8,362 bases of DNA from Jatrophihabitans sp. (GCA_025966255.1 JAOPVG010000566.1:1-8362), one strand, 5' to 3'; shown: positions 1-7,401, counted from the first letter of the stretch. The notes: generated from the sequence alone by a model not told the origin. Translations and numbers: made by a program.

Positions 1-669
1 CCGCTGCGCATCCTGCGTGATCGCAACATCGTCGGCTCGTGCATTACGGTGTCCTTCGCCGTCGCCGGCATGCTCGGGCTGTACCTGTTCCTGACCTACT
101 TCCTGCAGGCCGTGCTCGGATACTCGCCGATCAATGCCGGACTGGCCTTCCTCCCGCTGTCCGCAGCCGTGTTGGCCGCTGCGCAGGTGACCGGACGGGT
201 GATGGCGCGCCTGCGCCCGCGGACGCTGATCGTGCCCGGGCTGCTCGTGGCCGCGGCCGGCATGGTGCTGCTCACCGGCCTGAGGCCGGACAGCAGCTAC
301 ATCGTCGGCGTGCTGCCGGCCGAGATCCTGCTCGGCCTGGGGCTCGGCACCGTGTTCACGCCGGCCATCAGCCTGGCCACGAGCCGCGTCCAGCCGCGAG
401 AGGCCGGCGTCGTTGCCGCGGTGGTGTCCACCGCCCAGCAGATCGGTGCGTCAGTGGGCGTCGCAGTGCTCAACACCCTCGCCGCGACCGCGGTCGCCGA
501 CCACCTCGCTTCGCACCGGCCGTCGGCCACCGAACACACCGCTGCGCTCGTGCACGGCTACACGGTGGCCGCCGGCTGGGGCGCCGCGATCCTGACCGCC
601 GGCGCGGTGCTGGCCGCGCTGCTCGTCACCGCCCGCCGGCCCATGGACCGCGCCGCGGCTCGTCCCTGA
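1..669 (+). CDS. MFS drug exporter, DHA2/EmrB-like, C-terminal part (5' end outside window)
   Basis: This is the last 222 codons of an inner-membrane major facilitator transporter, likely a proton-driven exporter of drugs or other small molecules; the substrate cannot be told. The frame is open from base 1 to a TGA at 667-669, so the start lies to the left. The protein is very hydrophobic, with several membrane segments. The stretch YFLQAVLGYSPINAGLAFLP (residues 33-52 of the visible part) matches the loop and helix typical of 14-helix DHA2 exporters such as EmrB/QacA. The later GLGLGTVFTP and the REAGVVAAVVSTAQQIGASV region match the next conserved helices of that family. The polar tail after the last helix (ARRPMDRAAARP) looks like a natural C-terminus. 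The VOC gene follows 37 bp later on the same strand with no terminator between, which suggests co-transcription. The family call is firm; the substrate is unknown. Confidence 0.88.
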   Translation, partial: PLRILRDRNIVGSCITVSFAVAGMLGLYLFLTYFLQAVLGYSPINAGLAFLPLSAAVLAAAQVTGRVMARLRPRTLIVPGLLVAAAGMVLLTGLRPDSSYIVGVLPAEILLGLGLGTVFTPAISLATSRVQPREAGVVAAVVSTAQQIGASVGVAVLNTLAATAVADHLASHRPSATEHTAALVHGYTVAAGWGAAILTAGAVLAALLVTARRPMDRAAARP

Positions 670-706
670 TCACCTCCACGCCAACACCTACCGAAGGAGA
701 CAACCA

Positions 707-1099
707 ATGACCGTCGAGCTGAACCACACCATCGTCCACGCGAGCGACCGGCACGCGTCCGCCACGTTCATCGCCGAGATCCTGGATCTCCCGGTCGGCG
801 ATCAGTGGGGACCTTTCCAGCCCGTGCAGCTCGGCAACGGCGTGACCCTGGACTATCTCGGCGTCGACCGCGCTGGGATCAAGCCGCAGCACTACGCGTT
901 CCTGATGAGCGACGCCGAATTCGACGACGCGTTCGAGCGGGTGCGGCGAGCCGGCCTGACCTATTGGGCCGATCCGTTCCACAACCAGGTCGGCCAGATC
1001 AATCACGCGTACGGCGGCCGCGGGGTGTACTTCGACGATCCGGACGGGCACAGCATGGAGCTGATGACCGTCTCCTACGGCGACACCCCAGGCCAGTGA
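707..1099 (+). CDS. VOC (glyoxalase/bleomycin resistance/extradiol dioxygenase) superfamily protein
   Basis: This is a 130-aa cytoplasmic protein of the vicinal oxygen chelate superfamily. The fold carries metal-dependent isomerases, dioxygenases, thiol transferases and drug-binding resistance proteins; the exact reaction is not readable here. It opens with the usual first strand (ELNHTIVHASD, His7) and ends with the hallmark YFDDPDGHSMELM (residues 108-120). His7, His62 (QHYAF) and Glu118 sit where this superfamily places metal ligands, so a metal site is plausible. The length fits a single module of two beta-alpha-beta-beta-beta units. The ATG at 707 is supported by an AGGAGA ribosome site at 695-700. 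It lies 37 bp behind the MFS exporter, a pairing compatible with resistance to or handling of a small molecule, but that is inference. The downstream neighbour malQ is convergent. Confidence 0.85.
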   Translation: MTVELNHTIVHASDRHASATFIAEILDLPVGDQWGPFQPVQLGNGVTLDYLGVDRAGIKPQHYAFLMSDAEFDDAFERVRRAGLTYWADPFHNQVGQINHAYGGRGVYFDDPDGHSMELMTVSYGDTPGQ

Positions 1100-1125
1100 G
1101 CGGACCTCCTGAGGGAGCCGCGAGG

Positions 1126-1157
1126 GCGTCCGTGACTCGAGCGCTGCGTCCGTGACT
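1126..1157. repeat. 12-bp direct repeat between convergent VOC and malQ genes
   Basis: GCGTCCGTGACT occurs at 1126-1137 and again at 1146-1157, a 20-bp period. The second copy overlaps the malQ stop codon (complement of 1156-1158). Upstream at 1106-1117 lies a weak CTCC-TGAG-GGAG hairpin. Neither makes a convincing terminator, and the repeat may only be a small slippage duplication. Confidence 0.5.
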
Positions 1158-3246
1158 ACCTCAGCAGCTCGGCGATCTCGGCCGCCCGCTCGTCAGTGAT
1201 CACGTCCTCGAGGCGGATCGCGTGTCCGGCCGCGTCGCCGAGCGGGATCTGCCAGTTCGGGTACTGGTCGGACGTGCCGGGTTGGTTCTGGGTGCGCCGC
1301 TCGCCGACGGCGTCGGTCAGCGCGAGGGAACGCAGCCGGGCCGGGGTCCGCGTCAGGAAGGCATGCAGCGCGACGACGATCGCGTGCTCGTCCGGCGCGG
1401 CGTCGGCAGGCAGGAGCCCGCAGCAGGTGAGCTCGGCGATCCAGGCTGCCTGGCTCTCGCGGTCGGCGGCGAGTTCGTCGTCGAGGGAGCGGGTCAGCAG
1501 CCCGAGCCGGTCCCGCAGCCGGATGTGGTCGCCGGCCAGATAACCGGTCGTGGGCGGTAGGTCATGGGTGGTCACCGATGCGAGGCAGTCCGCCCGCCAC
1601 CGCTCGGCGGGCAGCGGCGCACCAGTCACCGGGTCGCTCTCGAACCAGAGGATCGACGTTCCCAGCAGTCCGCGCTCATGCAAGTAGTCCCGCACCCAGG
1701 GCTCGACGTTGCCGAGGTCCTCGCCGATGATCACCGCGCCGGCCCGCTCGGCTTCGAGGGCGAGGATCCCGATCAACGCCTCGTGGTCGTAGTGCACGTA
1801 GGTGCCCGCATCCGCCGCCGTGCCGGCGGGTATCCACCACAGCCGGAACAGCCCGACGATGTGATCGACGCGCAGCCCGCCGCTGTGCCGCAGGGTGTTG
1901 CGGAACAGATCGCGCAGCGGCGCGTAGCCCAACTCGGCGAGGCGGTCGGGACGCCAGGGCGGCTGGTCCCAGTTCTGCCCGGTCTGGGAGTACGCGTCGG
2001 GCGGTGCGCCCACCGTGAGGCCGGTGGCCATGACGTGCTGGAACGCCCACGAGTCGGCCCCGGTCTGGCTCACGCCGACGGCGAGGTCGTGGATCACGCC
2101 GAGGCGCATGCCGGCCGCCAGCGCATCGTCCTGAGCCTGGTGAAGCTGTTCGTGCAGCAGCCACTGCAGCCACCGGAAGAAATCGACCCGTGTCGCGTGC
2201 ACCGCGGCGGCCTCGGCCACCGCTGCATCAGTTGGATCGCGCAGCGCGGCCGGCCAGTGATGCCAGTCCGGGCCGTGCAACTCGCTGAGCACACACCACG
2301 TGGCGAAGCGCTGCAGGTCCTCGCCTTCGTCGGTGCAGTACGCGGCGTAGGCCGCCCGCCGGTCGGCCGCCATACCGGCCTCGTGCAGTCGGTGCAGAGC
2401 GGCCAGCTTGGCCACCCACACCGGCTCCCGGTCGAGCAGCTCCGCGTCCGCCGTGCGCAGCGGGTCGGCGAGGCCGTCGATCTCGGCCCGGGCCGGCGCG
2501 GGCAAGCACGCGTATTCGGGAACGTTCTCGATCCGGACGTAGATCGGATTGCCGTACCGCCGGCTGGTGGGCAGGTACGGCGACGGGTTGATCGGCGCGA
2601 CGACCTCGGCCGCGTGCATCGGGTTGACGAGCACGAAGTCGGCGCCGTGCTCCCGCGCCGACCAGGCCGCGAGGGTGGTCAGGTCGGCCAGGTCGCCGAG
2701 GCCCCACGACTGCCACGACCGCACGCTGTACAGCTGGGTGGCCAGGCCCCAGGCCGGGGCGTCGAGCGACGACGGCCAGCTCACCCGCTCGGGCGTCACG
2801 ATGAGCTCGGTCGTATGGCTGACGCCGTCGAGCTCGACGGCCAGGCGGTGGTAGCCGGTGGGCAGATCGGCGGGCAGGGTGATCTCCGACGACCCGCGGT
2901 CCGGTTCCGCGGCGATCGGTACGGGTCGAGGCGCGGCTCCGCCCTCGAACTCGATTCGCGCCGCCGCTGCACCACCCGCGCCAACCGCAACAGTGTTCGG
3001 CCGGCCGGCCCGCACGACGACACACCGTGGCAGCACGCGCTCGCGTCGCTCCCGGCGGATCCGCGCGAGCTCAGTCGCGCAGGCCTCCGGCGTGGAGGCG
3101 TCCACATCGAACGCCTGCAGCACGGCGCGCAGGGTGCTCGCGGTGACGGACTGGGCCTGTCCCTGCCAATCCCAGTACTCGGTGTCGATCGCGTAAGCAG
3201 CGGCCAAGTCGCGCAGTGCGTCGGGGGCTGGCTCCACGTGCCTCAT
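1156..3246 (-). CDS. malQ: 4-alpha-glucanotransferase (amylomaltase), GH77
   Basis: This cytoplasmic enzyme moves 1,4-alpha-glucan segments between maltodextrins, releasing glucose, in maltose and glycogen metabolism. The protein has 696 residues. About 160 N-terminal residues form an extension with a beta-rich part, as in other actinobacterial MalQ proteins, followed by the GH77 barrel. Visible GH77 marks are SPYLPTSRRYGNPIY (221-235), GAPPDAYSQTGQNW (413-426), the nucleophile Asp461 in LRVDHIVG, the acid/base Glu509 in IIGEDLG, the stabilising Asp562 in TTHDLPPT, and the C-terminal NQPGTSDQYPNW (654-665). All catalytic residues are present and the length is normal for the group, so it should be active. 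The ATG at 3246 has only a weak GGGG ribosome site; a GTG three codons later is possible. It stands alone, divergent from csoR (129 bp apart) and convergent with the VOC gene. No sugar-responsive operator was recognised. Confidence 0.96.
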   Translation of the reverse strand: MRHVEPAPDALRDLAAAYAIDTEYWDWQGQAQSVTASTLRAVLQAFDVDASTPEACATELARIRRERRERVLPRCVVVRAGRPNTVAVGAGGAAAARIEFEGGAAPRPVPIAAEPDRGSSEITLPADLPTGYHRLAVELDGVSHTTELIVTPERVSWPSSLDAPAWGLATQLYSVRSWQSWGLGDLADLTTLAAWSAREHGADFVLVNPMHAAEVVAPINPSPYLPTSRRYGNPIYVRIENVPEYACLPAPARAEIDGLADPLRTADAELLDREPVWVAKLAALHRLHEAGMAADRRAAYAAYCTDEGEDLQRFATWCVLSELHGPDWHHWPAALRDPTDAAVAEAAAVHATRVDFFRWLQWLLHEQLHQAQDDALAAGMRLGVIHDLAVGVSQTGADSWAFQHVMATGLTVGAPPDAYSQTGQNWDQPPWRPDRLAELGYAPLRDLFRNTLRHSGGLRVDHIVGLFRLWWIPAGTAADAGTYVHYDHEALIGILALEAERAGAVIIGEDLGNVEPWVRDYLHERGLLGTSILWFESDPVTGAPLPAERWRADCLASVTTHDLPPTTGYLAGDHIRLRDRLGLLTRSLDDELAADRESQAAWIAELTCCGLLPADAAPDEHAIVVALHAFLTRTPARLRSLALTDAVGERRTQNQPGTSDQYPNWQIPLGDAAGHAIRLEDVITDERAAEIAELLR

Positions 3247-3331
3247 CGAACCCCATGCTCATCTGCGTCCGCGCGGCGGTCGGCGTACCGCGCCCGGGCC
3301 GGCGCGCGGCGGGGTGAACGACGCCCGGCAT

Positions 3332-3350
3332 GTACGGGTAGGGGGTATCC
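3332..3350 (+). promoter_or_regulatory. Candidate CsoR operator overlapping the csoR -10 region
   Basis: Directly upstream of csoR lies TACGGGTAGGGGGTAT (3333-3348), a run of G residues flanked by TAC on the left and GTA on the right. Known CsoR operators are pseudo-palindromes with a G/C tract between such A/T-containing ends, so this fits autorepression. Its right end overlaps a possible -10 hexamer TATCCT (3346-3351), 13 bp before the GAAGGAG ribosome site at 3364-3370. No good -35 is visible at 17 bp. The site is 86 bp from the malQ start, so an effect on malQ is possible but unsupported. Confidence 0.6.
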
Positions 3351-3375
3351 TGCAATCTCGGCCGAAGGAGACACG

Positions 3376-3657
3376 GTGCCCGGATACACGGACAACAAGG
3401 ACGACTACCTCAAGCGGTTGCGCCGCATCGAGGGTCAGGTGCGCGGCATCGCGAAGATGGTCGACGAGGACAAGTACTGCATCGACATCCTCACCCAGGT
3501 CAGCGCTGCCACCAAGGCCCTGCAGTCGGTCGCCCTCGGCCTGCTCGAGGAGCACCTGGGTGGGTGCGTCGTCGACGCCGCCCGCGCCGGTGGGCCAGAA
3601 GCCGACGCCAAGGTCAAGGAGGCCGCCGAGGCGATCGCGCGCCTGGTGCGGTCGTAG
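3376..3657 (+). CDS. csoR: CsoR-type copper-sensing transcriptional repressor (DUF156 family)
   Basis: This is a 93-aa all-helical DNA-binding protein of the CsoR/RcnR family, which leaves DNA on binding its ligand. Cys35 (in KYCIDIL), His60 and Cys64 (in EEHLGGCV) are placed like the Cys-His-Cys ligands that bind Cu(I) in characterised CsoR proteins, and Tyr34 precedes the first Cys as in copper sensors. RcnR-type nickel/cobalt sensors have extra His ligands instead. The conserved N-terminal helix YLKRLRRIEGQVRGI (11-25) is intact. The GTG start is chosen because GAAGGAG (3364-3370) lies five bases upstream and the family normally begins here. The gene ends with tandem stops TAGTAG. It is monocistronic in this window: malQ is divergent and xfp convergent, with no copA, copZ or other copper gene beside it. 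Its targets, besides itself, probably lie elsewhere. Confidence 0.93.
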   Translation: MPGYTDNKDDYLKRLRRIEGQVRGIAKMVDEDKYCIDILTQVSAATKALQSVALGLLEEHLGGCVVDAARAGGPEADAKVKEAAEAIARLVRS

Positions 3658-3737
3658 TAGCGGTCCCGACCGGCGTTCCCGCGTCTCGACGTCCACCTCA
3701 ACGAGCTCGACGCCGCATCGACCACAGCACCCGGCAT

Positions 3738-6104
3738 TCAGTAGGGCCAGGTCCAACCCGAGATCTCAGGAACATCTTCACCGTGATCTCGCGTGTAGTT
3801 GCGCGCGCGCACGCGCGCGTCGACCATGTCCTGCCGCAGATGTGTGGCGCGGCCCTGGAGGGACGGCACGCGGTCGATGACGTCGATGACGAGGTGGAAG
3901 CGGTCGAGGTCGTTCATCATCACCATGTCGAACGGCGTGGTCGTGGTGCCTTCCTCCTTGTACCCACGCACGTGCAGGTTGGGGTGATTGGTGCGGCGAT
4001 AAGTGAGCCGATGGATGGCCCACGGATAGCCGTGATAGGCGAACACCACGGGCCGGTCGGTGGTGAAGAGCGCGTCGAACAGCGCATCGGACATCCCGTG
4101 CGGGTGCTCGCTGTCGGGCTCCAGTCGCATGAGGTCGACGACGTTGACGACCCGGACGCGCAGATCGGGTAGCCGGTCGCGAAGGATCGCCACTGCGGCC
4201 AGGGTCTCCAGGGTGGGGATGTCGCCCGCGCAGGCCATGACGACGTCGGGCAGTTCCATACCGTCGTCGTTGCTCGCCCAGTCCCAGATGCCGATGCCGC
4301 GGGTGCAGTGCAGCACGGCCTCGTCCATCGACAGATAGTTCAGCGCCGGTTGTTTGCCGGCGACCACGACGTTGATGTAGTTGCGGCTGCGCAGACAGTG
4401 GTCGACGGTCGACAGCAGCGTGTTGGCATCCGGCGGCAGATACACCCGAACGATCTCGGCCTTCTTGTTCAGGACGTGATCGATGAAGCCTGGGTCCTGG
4501 TGGGAGAAGCCGTTGTTGTCCTGACGCCAGACATGGCTGGAGAGCAGGAAGTTCAACGACGCGATCGGCCGCCGCCACGGGATCTCGCGGGTGACCTTGA
4601 GCCACTTGGCGTGCTGGTTGACCATCGAGTCGACGATGTGGATGAACGCCTCGTAGCAGTTGAACAGTCCGTGTCGTCCGGTGAGCAGGTAGCCCTCGAG
4701 CCACCCCTGGCACAGGTGTTCCGACAGGACCTCCATGACCCGGCCGTCGGGCGAGAGGTGGTCGTCGCCGGGCAGGATGTCGGCGTCCCAGGTCCGGTCG
4801 GTGGCCTCGAACAGCGCCGACAGTCGGTTGGAGTTCGTCTCGTCCGGCCCCATGACCCGGAACGTGTGCGGATTGCGGGCGACGACGTCGCGCAGGAACT
4901 GCCCAGCCACCCGAGTGGCTTCGTCGAACCCGGTGGCGGGCGCGGGCACGGCCACGGCGTAATTCCGGAAGTCGGGCAGCACCAGCGACTGCAGCAACTT
5001 GCCGCCGTTGGCGTGTGGGTTGGCGCTCATCCGCCGCTCGCCCCGTGGAGGCAGCGCAGCCAGGTCGGCGCGCAGTGCGCCGTCGGCGGTGAACAGCTCG
5101 TCGGGCCGGTAGCTGCGCAGCCACGTCTCGAGCAGAGCGAGGTGGTCCGGGTTGGTGCGCACCTCGGACAGCGGAACCTGATGTGATCGCCAGGTGCCTT
5201 CCACCTGGACGCCGTCGACGACTTTCGGACCCGTCCACCCCTTGGGTGTGCGCAGCACGATCATGGGCCAGGTGGGCCGCCGGCGATCGCCGCCCGTGCG
5301 CGCGTGCGACTGGATCGCGGCGATGTCGTCGAAGGCGTCGTCCATCGCCGCGGCGAGATCCTGGTGCACCTGGGCCGGGTCGTCGCCGGACACCAGGATC
5401 GGCCGGTGCCCGTACCCCTCGAGCAGCGACACCAACTCGGTCTCGGGGATCCGGGCCAGGATGGTGGGGTTCGCGATCTTGTAGCCGTTCAGGTGCAAGA
5501 TCGGCAACACGGCTCCGTCGCGAACGGTGTCGACGAACTTGTTTGAGTGCCAGCTCGCCGCGAGTGGACCGGTCTCCGCCTCGCCGTCACCGATGACGCA
5601 GGCCACCACCAGGTCCGGGTTGTCGAACGCCGCGCCATAGGCGTGCACCAGCGCGTAGCCGAGCTCGCCGCCCTCGTGGATGGAGCCGGGCGTCTCGGGT
5701 GCGACATGGCTCGGGATGCCGCCGGGGAACGAGAACTGGCGGAACAGCCGCCGCAGGCCGGCGGTGTCGCGGCCCACGTGCGGATACACCTCGGTGTAGG
5801 TGCCTTCGAGGTAGGCGTTGGCGACGATGCCCGGACCACCGTGCCCCGGACCGATCAGGTACATCGTGTTCAGGTCGCGCTCGGCGATGACACGGTTGAG
5901 GTGCGCATAGAGCAGGTTCAGCCCGGGGGTGGTTCCCCAGTGCCCGAGCAGGCGGGGCTTGACGTGTTCAGGCAGCAGCGGCTCGGCGAGCAGGGGATTG
6001 GCCACGAGATAGATCTGGCCGACGGACAGGTAGTTCGCGGCCCGCCAGTATGCGTCGATCCCGGCGAGGGCGGCTTGGTCGAGTGGGTGCGGAGCATCGG
6101 TCAT
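3738..6104 (-). CDS. xfp: Phosphoketolase (xylulose-5-phosphate/fructose-6-phosphate)
   Basis: This thiamine-diphosphate enzyme cleaves xylulose-5-phosphate (and often fructose-6-phosphate) with inorganic phosphate to acetyl-phosphate and glyceraldehyde-3-phosphate or erythrose-4-phosphate. The protein has 788 residues, the full family length. Family marks in order are [10 protein letters not shown] (54-63), GPGHGGPG (85-92), [10 protein letters not shown] (141-150), the cofactor motif GDGEAETGP (172-180), GPDETNSNR (419-427), FNCYEAF with the conserved Glu485 (481-487), SHQDPGF (534-540), HPHGMSD (667-673), and the C-terminal [14 protein letters not shown] (725-738). Residues His55, His88 and His143 correspond to conserved active-site histidines. 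The ATG at 6104 has a GAGG ribosome site seven bases upstream. No acetate kinase or phosphotransacetylase gene lies beside it, so acetyl-phosphate must be handled by genes elsewhere. It is convergent with csoR (77-80 bp gap, no clear terminator) and lies downstream of the Rpf-like gene, separated by a hairpin. Confidence 0.97.
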   Translation of the reverse strand: MTDAPHPLDQAALAGIDAYWRAANYLSVGQIYLVANPLLAEPLLPEHVKPRLLGHWGTTPGLNLLYAHLNRVIAERDLNTMYLIGPGHGGPGIVANAYLEGTYTEVYPHVGRDTAGLRRLFRQFSFPGGIPSHVAPETPGSIHEGGELGYALVHAYGAAFDNPDLVVACVIGDGEAETGPLAASWHSNKFVDTVRDGAVLPILHLNGYKIANPTILARIPETELVSLLEGYGHRPILVSGDDPAQVHQDLAAAMDDAFDDIAAIQSHARTGGDRRRPTWPMIVLRTPKGWTGPKVVDGVQVEGTWRSHQVPLSEVRTNPDHLALLETWLRSYRPDELFTADGALRADLAALPPRGERRMSANPHANGGKLLQSLVLPDFRNYAVAVPAPATGFDEATRVAGQFLRDVVARNPHTFRVMGPDETNSNRLSALFEATDRTWDADILPGDDHLSPDGRVMEVLSEHLCQGWLEGYLLTGRHGLFNCYEAFIHIVDSMVNQHAKWLKVTREIPWRRPIASLNFLLSSHVWRQDNNGFSHQDPGFIDHVLNKKAEIVRVYLPPDANTLLSTVDHCLRSRNYINVVVAGKQPALNYLSMDEAVLHCTRGIGIWDWASNDDGMELPDVVMACAGDIPTLETLAAVAILRDRLPDLRVRVVNVVDLMRLEPDSEHPHGMSDALFDALFTTDRPVVFAYHGYPWAIHRLTYRRTNHPNLHVRGYKEEGTTTTPFDMVMMNDLDRFHLVIDVIDRVPSLQGRATHLRQDMVDARVRARNYTRDHGEDVPEISGWTWPY

Positions 6105-6157
6105 GTTCGGACCTCAGAAAGACGTCGATCCCAGGCCGGCGTGGTCTCAGCAACTTC

Positions 6158-6191
6158 AGACAACTGCCCCGTGCCGGGGCTGTCAACTGCC
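6158..6191 (-). promoter_or_regulatory. Candidate xfp promoter with a palindrome in the -35/-10 spacer
   Basis: Read on the minus strand, a perfect TTGACA (6186-6181) is followed after 17 bp by TTGTCT (6163-6158), a poor -10. The spacer is almost filled by the perfect inverted repeat GCCCCG-GCA-CGGGGC (6180-6166). In addition GGCAGTTG occurs twice, at 6191-6184 and 6168-6161, 23 bp apart and flanking the palindrome. The expected transcript would have a leader of about 45 nt before the ATG at 6104. The -35 is good evidence; the -10 and the operator reading are inference. Confidence 0.45.
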
Positions 6192-6258
6192 GGTCGGCGC
6201 CGGTGCCGGCGTGGCGCGGTGGATGGCAAGAATCGGCGGGATGAGCGTGCTCACCGAA

Positions 6259-6280
6259 GAACGGCGTCCAGCCGCCGTTC
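6259..6280 (-). terminator. Hairpin terminator candidate after the Rpf-like gene
   Basis: GAACGGCG and CGCCGTTC form a perfect 8-bp stem around a 6-nt loop, 30 bp past the TAA of the Rpf-like gene and well upstream of the xfp promoter. Only a short T-rich end (GTTCTT) follows on the minus strand, as is common for terminators of high-GC actinobacteria. The position fits separation of the two transcripts. Confidence 0.55.
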
Positions 6281-6310
6281 GCGGGCCGAGGTCCGCGCAG
6301 CCGAGGTCGG

Positions 6311-7363
6311 TTATGGGGCGGTGTACTTGCCGGTCCAGGCCAGCCGCCAGGTGTTGGGCCCGATCAGTCCGTTGGGTACCAGTCCGTTCAGGCGCTGCAG
6401 TTGCTTGACCGTGCGCAGCGTGTTGGGGCCGTATTCGCCGGTGCCGACGGGGAAGTAGCCGCGGGCGTGCATGCGGTCCTGGAATCGCTTGATGTTCGTG
6501 CTGGTCTCGCCGTACTGGTACCAGTGCGACCCACCTGGGAAGGCCGGGATCTTCGTCGTGGACGGCTTCGCCGATGGCGTCGCCGTCGGTACGGAGTACT
6601 TGCCCGTCCAGGCCAGCCGCCAGGTGTTGGGCCCGATGTAGCCGTTGGGCACCAACCCGTTCAGGCGCTGCAGCTGCTTGACCATGCGTTGGGTGTTCGG
6701 GCCGTACTCGCCGGTGCCGACGGGGAAGTAGCCGCGGGCGTGCATACGGTCCTGGAATCGCTTGATGTTCGTGCTGGTCTCGCCGTACTGGTACCAGTGC
6801 GAGCCGCCCGGGAAGGCCGGGATCCCCGACGTCGAGCCCGAGCCGCCAGATCCGGTGCCGCCCGAGGATCCGGAGCCCGGCACCCGGATGTCGCTGGTGC
6901 GGCCCGAGCGGGCGTCGGAGTCCTCGCGCAGACCGAGGATGGACGCGCACTGCCAGGGCTGCCAGCCCCGCTGCCGATAGAGGATGAGCGCGCGGGCGTC
7001 CTGCTCGGCCGCCGATGCCCGGTTCGGGTATCCGGAACCGCCCACGCTGCGCCAGGTGGAGAGGTCGAACTGGTACGCGCCGTAGTGGGCGTTGCCGGTG
7101 TTGATCGAGTAGTTGTTGCTCGACTCGCACATCCGAAGCCGGTACCAGGTGTTGCTCGACGGGTCGGCCGATGCGCTGCCTCCGGGTAGCAGCAGGCTGG
7201 CCGTGACGGCGGCGGCGACCACGCCGGCGGATGCAATCGCCGGGCTTCGGCGCCACTGCCGCCGCTCTTTCGGCTCGGGATCCGGGACGGCGGCGGCATT
7301 CTCGCTCGTCCACTCGGCGAAGAAGGACGAGGTGCGGCCTCGCGGATGACGCTTGGTACCCAT
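6311..7363 (-). CDS. Secreted Rpf-like transglycosylase with two peptidoglycan-binding-like repeats
   Basis: This 350-aa exported protein probably cleaves peptidoglycan glycan strands. A polar, Arg-rich N-terminus of about 40 residues precedes a hydrophobic segment (41-60) and a likely signal peptidase site after ASA (about residue 66). Residues 71-145 form a resuscitation-promoting-factor/transglycosylase-like domain (NTWYRLRMCES, NTGNAHYGAYQFDLSTWRSV, YRQRGWQPWQCA). Glu80 is the expected catalytic residue, and Cys79 and Cys139 can form the family's disulfide. A Gly/Ser linker (162-180) leads to two 76-residue modules, 181-256 and 272-347, joined by a Pro/Thr/Ser linker. They resemble PG_binding_1 domains (NIKRFQDRMHARGYFP, IGPNTWRLAW). 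The ATG at 7363 has GAAGGG eight bases upstream. Rpf proteins are known to promote regrowth of dormant actinobacteria; whether this one does is inference. It is divergent from the Cys-rich small gene and is monocistronic. Confidence 0.88.
   Translation of the reverse strand: MGTKRHPRGRTSSFFAEWTSENAAAVPDPEPKERRQWRRSPAIASAGVVAAAVTASLLLPGGSASADPSSNTWYRLRMCESSNNYSINTGNAHYGAYQFDLSTWRSVGGSGYPNRASAAEQDARALILYRQRGWQPWQCASILGLREDSDARSGRTSDIRVPGSGSSGGTGSGGSGSTSGIPAFPGGSHWYQYGETSTNIKRFQDRMHARGYFPVGTGEYGPNTQRMVKQLQRLNGLVPNGYIGPNTWRLAWTGKYSVPTATPSAKPSTTKIPAFPGGSHWYQYGETSTNIKRFQDRMHARGYFPVGTGEYGPNTLRTVKQLQRLNGLVPNGLIGPNTWRLAWTGKYTAP
6323..6550 (-). repeat. Second (C-terminal) copy of the 228-bp coding repeat in the Rpf-like gene
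   Basis: This stretch encodes residues 272-347. Aligned by eye without gaps, it differs from the first copy (6596-6823) at about 19 of 228 bases, yet at only three of 76 residues (Leu316, Thr318, Leu333 against Gln225, Met227, Tyr242). The copies are offset by 273 bp, a whole number of codons. Confidence 0.9.
6596..6823 (-). repeat. First copy of the 228-bp coding repeat in the Rpf-like gene
   Basis: This stretch encodes residues 181-256, the first peptidoglycan-binding-like module. The longest run identical to the second copy is about 55 bp, covering the codons for the segment from YQYGETST to RFQDR. High protein identity with mostly silent changes points to a fairly recent duplication or to gene conversion under selection. 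Confidence 0.9.
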
Positions 7364-7385
7364 TCGGTGAACCCTTCGGCGGTCG

Positions 7386-7401
7386 GGCCCACGACTGGGC
7401 C
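7386..7401 (-). promoter_or_regulatory. Leader hairpin just upstream of the Rpf-like ribosome site
   Basis: On the minus strand GGCCCA-GTCG-TGGGCC forms a perfect 6-bp stem with a 4-nt loop, ending eight bases before the GAAGGG ribosome site (7377-7372). An exclusive alternative pairs GTCG of the loop with the CGAC that follows (GTCG-TGGGCC-CGAC). This could influence translation, but 6-bp GC stems arise easily in DNA of this composition. Confidence 0.35.

Noticed and set aside
3289..3306. Inverted repeat CGCGCC-CGGGCC-GGCGCG in the malQ-csoR intergenic region
   Set aside because: Pure G/C sequence in a very GC-rich stretch; such symmetry is expected by chance and it sits at no clear promoter position.
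1564..3657. 697-codon open frame on the + strand antisense to malQ and in frame with csoR
   Set aside because: The part before 3376 is an Arg/Gly/Val-rich shadow of malQ in GC-rich DNA with no recognisable domain. The csoR start has its own ribosome site and family-typical length.
3660..3671. Hairpin CGGTC-CC-GACCG after csoR as a terminator
   Set aside because: The 2-nt loop is too tight, the stem would have to open to about 4 bp, and no T-tract follows.
3802..3818. GCGCGC/ACGCGCGCG alternating purine-pyrimidine tract
   Set aside because: It lies inside the phosphoketolase coding region and is explained by Arg/Ala/Val codons of DARVRAR; too short for a claim of Z-DNA function.
4308..6458. 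Long + strand open frames (4308-5186, 5547-6458) antisense to phosphoketolase
   Set aside because: Low-complexity shadow translations caused by codon bias; xfp on the other strand is unmistakable over the same bases.
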